Below, one piece after another: positions 10,481 to 18,497 of a stretch of 64,000 bases of DNA (the first letter of the stretch is position 1; the number at the start of each line of letters is the position of its first letter). The stretch is from Rikenellaceae bacterium (GTDB lineage: Bacteria; Bacteroidota; Bacteroidia; Bacteroidales; Rikenellaceae). The notes under the pieces were generated by a model that saw nothing but the letters and a program-made list of their open reading frames with translations, was not told the origin of the DNA and searched no databases. The DNA lies in the NCBI GenBank assembly GCA_015059785.1, contig SUZS01000004.1, positions 1 to 64,000 on the forward strand, written 5' to 3'. The position numbers and the translations under genes are program-made.

Positions 10481-10795
10481 GATTGGCTACTACGCAGGTA
10501 ATTGCTGTTTGGTGCTGGTAGATAATCTGCGAAGTAGGGCGTTCTGCGTAGCAAAGTGGTAAGTATCCTCCGCTGTTTTTGCAAGGATAATGGATTGGCT
10601 ACTACGCAGGTAAATTGCTGTTTGGTGTTGGTAGATAATCTGCGAAGCAGGGTGTTCTGCGTAGCAAAGTGGTAAGTATCCTCCGCTGTTTTTTGCAAGG
10701 TTGTTTGGATTGGCTACTACGCAGGAAAAACTTGTGTTTGGTTTTGGTAGATAATCTGCGAAGCAGGGTGTTCTGCGTAGCAAAGCCCCCTTTAC
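10481..10795. repeat. About three imperfect tandem copies of a ~112-115 bp unit
   Basis: GATTGGCTACTACGCAGG begins at ~10481, ~10593 and ~10708, each followed by GGTAGATAATCTGCGAAG(C/T)AGG...TTCTGCGTAGCAAAG. Confidence 0.9.
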
Positions 10796-10804
10796 AGAAA
10801 GGGG
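10783..10804. repeat. Short perfect palindrome CCCCCTTTACAGAAAGGGGG
   Basis: Inverted repeat seen directly. Confidence 0.75.
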
Positions 10805-10879
10805 GTTTGGGGGATAGGTAACACACTTATCCTCCGCAGACAACAAATAAGGCTGATGAGCATTCATCAGCCTTGTCTG

Positions 10880-10966
10880 CGGAGGATACTGGATTCGAAC
10901 CAGTGGATACCTTACGATATCGGCAGTTTAGCAAACTGCTGGTTTAAGCCACTCACCCAACCCTCC
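10880..10966 (-). tRNA. tRNA-Ser (anticodon GCU)
   Basis: Minus strand GGAGGGTTGGGTGAGTGGCTTAAACCAGCAGTTTGCTAAACTG...GGTTCGAATCCAGTATCCTCCG; acceptor stem GGAGGGT/ATCCTCC pairs; long variable arm; no encoded CCA. Confidence 0.95.
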
Positions 10967-11110
10967 TTTAGTATGTCTGACCTTTCGGTTTCGGATTGCA
11001 AAAGTAGACAATTTTTCTTAATCTGCAAAATTATTTCCAACTTTTTTTGAAAAAGTTACTATTTGTGCGATTTATACCTCTTTATATATGGATTGTTGGA
11101 GAAAAATTTG

Positions 11111-11118
11111 TATCTTTG
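11111..11118 (+). promoter_or_regulatory. Bacteroidetes -7 promoter element TATCTTTG upstream of sufB
   Basis: TAnnTTTG match just upstream of ATG at 11126. Confidence 0.55.
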
Positions 11119-11125
11119 CGCGATT

Positions 11126-12574
11126 ATGAATAAGAATAGTGAACAAGATATTTTACAGAGTCTTGAGAGTCGTGAATATCAGTATGGTTTTACCTCTGAT
11201 ATTGAGACTCACGACTTCCCTGCGGGGTTAAACGAGGAGATTATCCGCGCAATCTCGGCTCGCAAGCAGGAGCCGGAGTGGATGACTGACTATCGTCTCA
11301 AGGCCTTTGCCCATTGGCAGACAATGTCTCTGCCGCAGTGGGCGCACCTTAATATTCCACCGATAGATTTTCAGAAGATTATCTACTACGCAGAGCCGAA
11401 GGTTCGTAAGCCTCTGAACTCTATGGATGAGGTTGACCCCGAACTTAAGCGCACCTTTGACAAGCTCGGTATTCCGCTTGAGGAGCAGATGGCTCTGGCT
11501 GGTGTGGCTGTAGATGCGGTGCTTGACTCTACATCTGTTAAGACAACCTTCCGCGAGACGCTTGCTCAGAAGGGTATTATCTTCTGCTCTATGTCGGAGG
11601 CGCTGAGGGACTATCCAGACCTTGTGCGTAAGTACTTAGGCTCGGTGGTAAGTTATGCCGATAACTTCTATGCGGCACTAAATGCGGCGGTTTTCTCGGA
11701 TGGCTCCTTCTGCTATATCCCCAAGGGTGTTCGTTGCCCTATGGAGTTATCAACATACTTCCGCATAAATGCACGCGGCACAGGTCAGTTTGAGCGTACG
11801 CTGATTGTTGCCGATGAGGGCTCGTATGTGAGTTACCTTGAGGGTTGTACCGCTCCGCAGCGCGATGAGAATCAGCTTCATGCAGCGGTTGTGGAGATCG
11901 TTGTTGAAAGAGATGCGGAGGTTAAGTACTCTACGGTGCAGAACTGGTATCCGGGCGATAAGGAGGGTCGCGGAGGTGTATATAACTTTGTGACTAAGCG
12001 CGGTATCTGTCACGAAAATGCGCGTCTGTCGTGGACGCAGGTGGAGACTGGCTCGGCGATAACTTGGAAATATCCGAGCTGTGTGCTTGCGGGCGATAAC
12101 TCGGTGGGCGAATTCTACTCTGTGGCGATGACAAATAACTATCAGCAGGCCGATACGGGAACAAAGATGATACATCTGGGGCGAAATACCCGCTCTCGTA
12201 TTGTCTCAAAGGGCATTAGCGCAGGGCGAAGCGAGAACTCATATCGCGGACTTGTCAAGATTGCACCGAAGGCGGAAAATGCGCGTAACTACTCGCAGTG
12301 TGACTCGTTACTTATCGGCGATAAGTGTGGCGCACACACCTTCCCGCATATAGATTGCCGTAACCGCACGGCGATGCTTGAGCACGAGGCTACAACATCC
12401 AAGATATCGGAGGAGCAGCTCTTCTACTGCAATCAGCGCGGTATATCTACGGAGGATGCGGTAGGTCTTATCGTGAATGGATATGCCCGCGAGGTGCTTG
12501 CAAAGCTGCCTATGGAGTTTGCCGTTGAGGCGCAGAAACTATTAGCTATAAGCCTTGAGGGCAGCGTGGGGTAG
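11126..12574 (+). CDS. sufB: Fe-S cluster assembly protein SufB
   Basis: [57 protein letters not shown]. Confidence 0.97.
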   Translation: MNKNSEQDILQSLESREYQYGFTSDIETHDFPAGLNEEIIRAISARKQEPEWMTDYRLKAFAHWQTMSLPQWAHLNIPPIDFQKIIYYAEPKVRKPLNSMDEVDPELKRTFDKLGIPLEEQMALAGVAVDAVLDSTSVKTTFRETLAQKGIIFCSMSEALRDYPDLVRKYLGSVVSYADNFYAALNAAVFSDGSFCYIPKGVRCPMELSTYFRINARGTGQFERTLIVADEGSYVSYLEGCTAPQRDENQLHAAVVEIVVERDAEVKYSTVQNWYPGDKEGRGGVYNFVTKRGICHENARLSWTQVETGSAITWKYPSCVLAGDNSVGEFYSVAMTNNYQQADTGTKMIHLGRNTRSRIVSKGISAGRSENSYRGLVKIAPKAENARNYSQCDSLLIGDKCGAHTFPHIDCRNRTAMLEHEATTSKISEEQLFYCNQRGISTEDAVGLIVNGYAREVLAKLPMEFAVEAQKLLAISLEGSVG

Positions 12575-12576
12575 CG

Positions 12577-12614
12577 AGCTATTAGCCATTAGCTATTAGC
12601 TATTAGCTATTAGC
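12577..12614. repeat. Short tandem repeat (AGCTATT)n-like, GCTATTAGCTATTAGC
   Basis: Repeated AGCTATTAGC/ATTAGCCATT in the sufB-sufC gap. Confidence 0.8.
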
Positions 12615-12732
12615 CTTGTATAGGTGTCGGTAAACCGACAGATATATAAAGGGCGCTAATAAGAAAGAAATTTGAATGTTAAAAATGGTTGCCGGAAGCC
12701 AAAGGCCAACGGCCAATAGCCAAAAGCTAAAT

Positions 12733-13485
12733 ATGTTAAAGATAGAGAATTTACACGCCACAGTGGGCGATAAAGAGATACTTCGAGGGATAAACCTTGA
12801 GGTTAAGGCGGGAGAGGTCCACGCCATAATGGGACCTAACGGCTCGGGAAAGAGTACTCTTGCATCGGTGCTTGCGGGAAATGAGAAGTTTACCGTAACA
12901 GAGGGTCAAGTGACCTTTATGGGCTCAAATCTTCTTGAGGTGCCTATTGAGCAGCGCGCCCGTATGGGTCTTTTCCTTGGTTTTCAGTATCCTGTTGAGA
13001 TTCCAGGAGTTACGATGGCAAACTTTATGAAGATTGCCGTTAATGAGAAGCGTAAGTATGAGGGTCTTGAGCCGCTCACTGCATCGGAGTTTTTGAAGCT
13101 TATGCGCGAGAAGAGTGCTATCGTAGAGCTTGATAGTAAACTTACTGCGCGTGCTGTGAACGAGGGATTTTCTGGTGGAGAGAAGAAGAAGAACGAGATT
13201 TTCCAGATGGCTATGCTTGAGCCGAAGCTTGCTATTCTTGATGAGACCGACTCGGGCCTTGATATTGACGCGCTGCGCATTGTAGCTACGGGAGTTACAC
13301 GACTTAAGAGTCCAGAGAATGCGACAGTAGTTATTACCCACTACCAGCGACTGCTTGACTACATTGTGCCAGACTATGTCCATGTGCTTTATAAGGGTAG
13401 AATTATCTACTCGGGCGATAAGAGCCTTGCACTCAAGCTTGAGAAGGAGGGTTACGATTGGCTTATAAACGATTACCGAGAGTAG
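12733..13485 (+). CDS. sufC: Fe-S cluster assembly ATPase SufC
   Basis: GPNGSGKST Walker A, FSGGEKKKNEIFQ signature, LDETDSGLDIDAL; start at 12733 preferred. Confidence 0.97.
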   Translation: MLKIENLHATVGDKEILRGINLEVKAGEVHAIMGPNGSGKSTLASVLAGNEKFTVTEGQVTFMGSNLLEVPIEQRARMGLFLGFQYPVEIPGVTMANFMKIAVNEKRKYEGLEPLTASEFLKLMREKSAIVELDSKLTARAVNEGFSGGEKKKNEIFQMAMLEPKLAILDETDSGLDIDALRIVATGVTRLKSPENATVVITHYQRLLDYIVPDYVHVLYKGRIIYSGDKSLALKLEKEGYDWLINDYRE

Positions 13486-13486
13486 T

Positions 13487-14308
13487 ATGACCATTGCTGA
13501 GTATATATCTTCGGGAACTTTTACACCTTTTAAGGGTGGTGTGGTTGAGTGCAATACTGAGTGCTCAACGCCACTGCTATTGCTTAACCCCAAACACATG
13601 GAGATTGCGGTGGCTAAGGGTGTTAAGGCACACCTTATTCTTCTCTGCACAGAGTCTGTAACTGCCTCTGTTGAGGTTAAGTTGGCAGAAGAGGCGGAGC
13701 TGGATATGGTGGAGCTATACCTTAAGGATAGCCATGTGGCAATCTCTGTGCACCAGAGCGAAAATTCACAACTGCGTAGCTTCTCGGCATTGCTGAGTAG
13801 TAGTAATGTAGGCTACACATACTCTCTTGAGGGTGCTGGGGCAAGCAATAGTCTTAGCTGTCTATATATTGCTACGGGTAGCGACCACGCGACAGTGAAC
13901 CTCAATACACGCCATAATGTTGGTCAGTGCACAAGCCGCTCGCTTATTAAGGGTATTGCTGCAGGAAGGGCTACGGGAGAGTTTCGCGGACTGGTCTATG
14001 TTGCACCAGATGCACAGCAGACCGATGCACAGCAGCAGAATCGTAATATAGAGCTTGACAATGCTCATATTGTCGCTCTGCCACAGCTTGAGATTTATGC
14101 TGATGATGTGCGCTGTTCACACGGCTCTACGGTGGGCTATGAGGATAAGGATGCGCTCTTCTATATGCGCCAGAGAGGTATTGACGAGGCTACGGCTCGT
14201 AGACTACAGATAGAGGGCTTTGTGCAGGATGTTGTAATGCACTGCTCACTGGAGCCAGTATGCTCTCTTGTGCACGATGCTGTAAGTGAAAGACTAACAA
14301 CCATTTAA
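13487..14308 (+). CDS. sufD: Fe-S cluster assembly protein SufD
   Basis: GEFRGLVYVAPDAQQTDAQQQNRNI and YADDVRCSHGSTVGYEDKDALFYMRQRGI; position in operon. Confidence 0.94.
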   Translation: MTIAEYISSGTFTPFKGGVVECNTECSTPLLLLNPKHMEIAVAKGVKAHLILLCTESVTASVEVKLAEEAELDMVELYLKDSHVAISVHQSENSQLRSFSALLSSSNVGYTYSLEGAGASNSLSCLYIATGSDHATVNLNTRHNVGQCTSRSLIKGIAAGRATGEFRGLVYVAPDAQQTDAQQQNRNIELDNAHIVALPQLEIYADDVRCSHGSTVGYEDKDALFYMRQRGIDEATARRLQIEGFVQDVVMHCSLEPVCSLVHDAVSERLTTI

Positions 14309-14310
14309 CT

Positions 14311-15531
14311 ATGGATACTGAGAGACTTGTAGAGGAATTTCGCAGTAACTTTCCTATTCTGCAGAGTAGTGTCTACCGTAAGCCACTTGTATATCTTGAT
14401 AGCGCTGCTACGGCACAGAAGCCACTGCAGGTGCTGGAGTACGAAAAGAGCCTCTATACTACATACAACGCTAATATTCACCGCGGGGTACACTACCTTT
14501 CGGACCAGATGACATCTATCTATGAGCAGGCGCGAAAGAGAGTCGCACGGTTTATAGGTGCTAAGGAGGAGGCGGAGGTTATCTTTACGGCTGGTGCTAC
14601 TGCTTCGCTCAACCTTGTGGCATATAGTTGGTCAGAGGCGTTCCTTCGTGCGGGCGATGTGGTGCTTGTTAGCCAAATGGAACACCACTCCAATATCGTG
14701 CCTTGGCAGCTTGCGGCAGCGCGCCGAGGAGCTGTTGTGCGTGCTATACCTATTACCGATAGTGGTGAGATAGATATGGCGTGCTACGAGCGTATGCTGC
14801 AGTATGGCGTTAAGATGGTAGCTATCACTCAGGCCTCTAATACTTTAGGTACTCGCCCAGACCTTAAGGCAATGATTGCTCTTGCGCATCGTCATGGTGC
14901 TGTGGTTACTGTAGACGGCTGTCAGGGGGTTGTTCATGGTGGGGTAGATGTAGTGGATTTGGACTGCGACTTCTACGCCTTCTCGGGTCATAAACTCTAT
15001 GCTCCTACGGGTATTGGTGTGCTATATGGAAAGAGGGAACTGCTGGATGCTATGCCTCCATATATGGGTGGCGGAGATATGGTTGATAAGGTCACTTTTG
15101 AGGGTACTACATACGCTCCACTGCCACTGAAGTTTGAGGCTGGTACGGCGAACTTTGTCGGTGCTGCAACGCTTGCTAAGGCTATTGACTTCTTGGCAGG
15201 GTATAGCGACCTGATTGAGTATGAGGATACTCTGCTGCGCTATGCTACAGAGAGACTGCAGAGCATTGAGGGGCTGAAGATTTACGGAGTGGCGGAGAAT
15301 AAGACTCCTATAGTATGCTTTAATGTTGAGGGGTGCAACCACTACGATATAGGTATGATACTGGATAAGATGGGCATCGCCATTCGTACAGGTCACCACT
15401 GCGCAGAGCCAGTTATGGATAGATTCTCTGTTACGGGAATGTGCCGCGCATCGTTTGCAATGTATAATACAAAGTCCGAGATTGACGCACTTGTCAGTGG
15501 CGTTGATAGGGCGGTTAAAATGTTAAGATAA
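14311..15531 (+). CDS. sufS: Cysteine desulfurase SufS
   Basis: YLDSAATAQKP, SQMEHHSNIVPWQ, DFYAFSGHKLYAPTGIGVLYGK, RTGHHCAEP. Confidence 0.97.
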   Translation: MDTERLVEEFRSNFPILQSSVYRKPLVYLDSAATAQKPLQVLEYEKSLYTTYNANIHRGVHYLSDQMTSIYEQARKRVARFIGAKEEAEVIFTAGATASLNLVAYSWSEAFLRAGDVVLVSQMEHHSNIVPWQLAAARRGAVVRAIPITDSGEIDMACYERMLQYGVKMVAITQASNTLGTRPDLKAMIALAHRHGAVVTVDGCQGVVHGGVDVVDLDCDFYAFSGHKLYAPTGIGVLYGKRELLDAMPPYMGGGDMVDKVTFEGTTYAPLPLKFEAGTANFVGAATLAKAIDFLAGYSDLIEYEDTLLRYATERLQSIEGLKIYGVAENKTPIVCFNVEGCNHYDIGMILDKMGIAIRTGHHCAEPVMDRFSVTGMCRASFAMYNTKSEIDALVSGVDRAVKMLR

Positions 15532-15534
15532 GAT

Positions 15535-16230
15535 ATGTTTATTGTTCTGGAGGGTTTAGACGGCGCTGGCAAGAGTACGCAGATTAAGCAGCTGCGCGCA
15601 TTGCTTCAGGAGCGAGGTATAGAGAGCTGCTATGTTCACTTTCCGCGCTTTGAGGCTCCAGTTTATGGAGAACTTATCGCCCGCTTTTTGCGTGGCGAGC
15701 TGGGTAGTGTTGAGAGTGTTGACCCCTATATTGTTGCACTGCTTTTTGCCGGCGATAGGGCAGATATGGCTGCGCAGATTCGCCAGTGGCAGGCCGAGGG
15801 TAAGGTTGTTATTGTAGACCGCTATGTATACTCAAATATCGGATATCAGTGCGCCAAGATTGCCGATACGCAGGGGCAGCAGCGTCTTAAGGAGTGGATT
15901 CTTCAGACCGAGTATGGGTACTATAACATCCCGCGTCCAGACCTCTCTATCTTCCTTGATGTGCCATTTTCGTTTACCGCTAAGTCCCTTACAGAGCAGC
16001 GTACGGGTGACGATAGAGCATATCTAAATGGGCAGAGCGATATCCACGAGTCGTCACTTGACCTTCAGCAGCAAGTGCGCCGAGTATACCTTGAGGCGGC
16101 AGAGACAGATGATACACTGAAGGTTGTCGATTGTAGCAATTGTGAGGGTGGTATGGATAGCCCAGAGGGTATCTTTGCCCGTATTGAGGCGCTTGTTTTA
16201 CCTCTTCTAAATCGTGCTGAAAATGAGTAG
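15535..16230 (+). CDS. tmk: Thymidylate kinase
   Basis: MFIVLEGLDGAGKSTQIKQL, DRYVYSNIGYQ. Confidence 0.95.
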   Translation: MFIVLEGLDGAGKSTQIKQLRALLQERGIESCYVHFPRFEAPVYGELIARFLRGELGSVESVDPYIVALLFAGDRADMAAQIRQWQAEGKVVIVDRYVYSNIGYQCAKIADTQGQQRLKEWILQTEYGYYNIPRPDLSIFLDVPFSFTAKSLTEQRTGDDRAYLNGQSDIHESSLDLQQQVRRVYLEAAETDDTLKVVDCSNCEGGMDSPEGIFARIEALVLPLLNRAENE

Positions 16231-17344
16231 TGTAACATTAAGAAATCGTCGTGCCTTTCGTATGCTGACTCACTTCTGTAGAGTCATTGTCGCCCTGACC
16301 TTTGTCTTCAGTGGCGCAGTGAAGGCTATTGACCCGTGGGGTACGGCTCTTAATGTGAATAACTACCTTGTAACATATGGTCTTGAGTGGTTTGAGCCAC
16401 TTGTGATGGCCTTCTCTATATGGCTCTGCGGTGCGGAGCTGATGATGGGATGTATGCTGCTTTTTAAGGTAAGAATTAGGATGTGTTCTACCTTTGCAAG
16501 TGTCTCTATGGTATTTTTTACTGTGCTGACATTTCTCAGTGCTACATTTATCCCTGTTGAGGATTGCGGATGCTTTGGCGAGGTTATAAAACTATCGCCT
16601 ATGCAGACATTTATAAAAAATCTTGTGCTGCTGCCGATGATACTTATTGTCTGGTGGCGCTACCGCCCAGATAGGATGTTTGCCTTCTCGCGCCTTGAGT
16701 TTGGTATGGCATGCTTCTTCTTCCTTTTCAGTATGGGCGTGGGTACATACTGCTACCTGCACCTGCCGCCAGTAGACCTTCTTCCATATCGTGAGGGTAC
16801 AAATATCGCGCAGGCTATGGACGAGGCTCGCAACCGACAGCTTGATAGCGAAGTGGTGCTTGTCTATCGTAACCGCCGTACGGGTAAGCTGCGTGAGTTC
16901 TCGCTGGATGATAAGGCGTGGCATAATGAGAAGCGTTGGGAGTGGGTAGAGACCCGCGTGTCTGACGATGTGGCTGATAGTGTTGAGCCGATGATTCTGG
17001 AGTTCTATATTGCCGATGAGCAGGGGGAAGTTACTGATAGCCTGCTTAATATCAAGGGCAACCTATATATGATATGTGTAACAGATCGCGATAAGGTCTC
17101 TAAACGGTGCGAAGAGCGCCTTGCCAAGGTCGTAGGACAAGCTGCAGCGGAGCAGGCAGCCGTTGTCTGCCTCACACCGCAGCCAATCACTCGCCCTACA
17201 TACCATTCGTTTGCCGGCAGTGAGACAGTCCGCTGTTATAACATCGATTCCAAGACTATGAAGACTATGCTTCGCGCGAATACGGGCATTGTTGTTCTCA
17301 CTGACGGCATAGTGACCAGAAAGGCTAACTGCCGCGATATATAA
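16214..17344 (+). CDS. DoxX-like membrane protein
   Basis: Hydrophobic N-terminal half RVIVALTFVFSGAVKAIDPWGTALNVNNYL; soluble C-terminus. Confidence 0.75.
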   Translation: MLKMSSVTLRNRRAFRMLTHFCRVIVALTFVFSGAVKAIDPWGTALNVNNYLVTYGLEWFEPLVMAFSIWLCGAELMMGCMLLFKVRIRMCSTFASVSMVFFTVLTFLSATFIPVEDCGCFGEVIKLSPMQTFIKNLVLLPMILIVWWRYRPDRMFAFSRLEFGMACFFFLFSMGVGTYCYLHLPPVDLLPYREGTNIAQAMDEARNRQLDSEVVLVYRNRRTGKLREFSLDDKAWHNEKRWEWVETRVSDDVADSVEPMILEFYIADEQGEVTDSLLNIKGNLYMICVTDRDKVSKRCEERLAKVVGQAAAEQAAVVCLTPQPITRPTYHSFAGSETVRCYNIDSKTMKTMLRANTGIVVLTDGIVTRKANCRDI

Positions 17345-17350
17345 TACACT

Positions 17351-17761
17351 TTACTCGGTGCTAACTATTGCAACCTCCTGTGTTAATGAGGCTATGCGGC
17401 GCAACATCTGCAATGTTCCGCAGTACTTCTCTGTCGTCAGATTTACAGCACGGCCAACCTTTGTATGCTCCGTAATGCTGCTGCACTCTATGCGGTAGAG
17501 GATGTTGAATGAGCGGTAGATGCTTTTTGCTGTAACAGTCTCTGTGTCAAGATCTCCCGATATTTCAATCTCAAACTGCTTTGGAGCAATATGCTCCTTG
17601 TCCAAAATACCCTTTAGGGTCAGCGCAGCGCAGTATGCTGCCGAGTAGAGTAATAGCTCCTTGGGGTTCATTTGGTCTACCTTTTTGGCGACAGGCTGAA
17701 CCTCTCCCTTGTTGTTAATCTCAATAGTAACTTTTACCTTCATAACATTAAATTTTACCAC
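17351..17761 (-). CDS. OsmC family protein
   Basis: MNPKELLLYSAAYCAALTLKGIL and HTKVGRAVNLTTEKYCGTLQML; start may be at 17743. Confidence 0.8.
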   Translation of the reverse strand: MVKFNVMKVKVTIEINNKGEVQPVAKKVDQMNPKELLLYSAAYCAALTLKGILDKEHIAPKQFEIEISGDLDTETVTAKSIYRSFNILYRIECSSITEHTKVGRAVNLTTEKYCGTLQMLRRIASLTQEVAIVSTE

Positions 17762-17834
17762 TACTTTTGCAATTTCTGTTCCAGAGTTGCAATATTTTTT
17801 CAGAAAGGGACTCTATATAAATAAATTATATACT

Positions 17835-18368
17835 ATGGAACAGGTATATCAAGTTGGGGATTACTACGACGACGGAGTAAAGCAGGGTGTCGTTGTAGAG
17901 GTAGATGGCCTTCACGGTAAAATTGTAAGCCTCCAGCAGCGCTTTTGCTGTTGGGCAATGGGTCTTGAGGCTGTGCGTTCTGAAATAGGGTCCTATGATA
18001 AGTGTGATGGAGCAAAAAATCAAGCCATTGCTATGGAGCAAGATTGCTGGCAGGAACGCTATCCTGCATTCGCTTTTTGTGCCTCTCTTGGAGAGGGGTG
18101 GTATCTACCGACATTAGCAGAAATGCGAGCCTTTACTGTTGATAATTTGCCTGTGCTTAATGCTGTAAATGAGCGACTTGAGCAGATTGGTGCACCGATT
18201 ATTAAGGGCGAGTATTGGACATCAAACGAGTGTGGATATTTTGACTATGACGAACAGTATCTGGTGGCAATGGTACTTATTGAAGAGTTCAAACGCCCGT
18301 GGATTAATCGTGTTCGCGAAACAGAGAAGGGCGAAGCAGGATATGCGCGGGCAGTGGCTCGCTTTTAG
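17835..18368 (+). CDS. Hypothetical protein
   Basis: ORF MEQVYQVGDYYDDGVKQGVVVEVDGLHGKIVSLQ; GEGWYLPTLAEM and YWTSNE suggest a DUF1566-like fold. Confidence 0.6.
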   Translation: MEQVYQVGDYYDDGVKQGVVVEVDGLHGKIVSLQQRFCCWAMGLEAVRSEIGSYDKCDGAKNQAIAMEQDCWQERYPAFAFCASLGEGWYLPTLAEMRAFTVDNLPVLNAVNERLEQIGAPIIKGEYWTSNECGYFDYDEQYLVAMVLIEEFKRPWINRVRETEKGEAGYARAVARF

Positions 18369-18497
18369 TGAGAACATTGTCTTGACTACTCAAACGGCAA
18401 GTTAAGTAGTCTTTTTTATCTCTGTATGGTTGATTTTCCTACGGAAAATTAGGTGGTCTTGTTTGAAATTGTTATTTTTGCAACAAATTGTGTAGAT

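Noticed and set aside
10481-10795. CRISPR array
   Set aside because: Only ~3 long units of ~113 bp, no short repeat/unique spacer alternation and no cas genes
10441-10867. Three overlapping minus ORFs in the repeat region
   Set aside because: They translate the tandem repeat units (CYAEHPASQIIYQ... repeated); not real proteins
12925-13650. 241-aa minus ORF antisense to sufC/sufD
   Set aside because: Overlaps confidently assigned genes on the other strand
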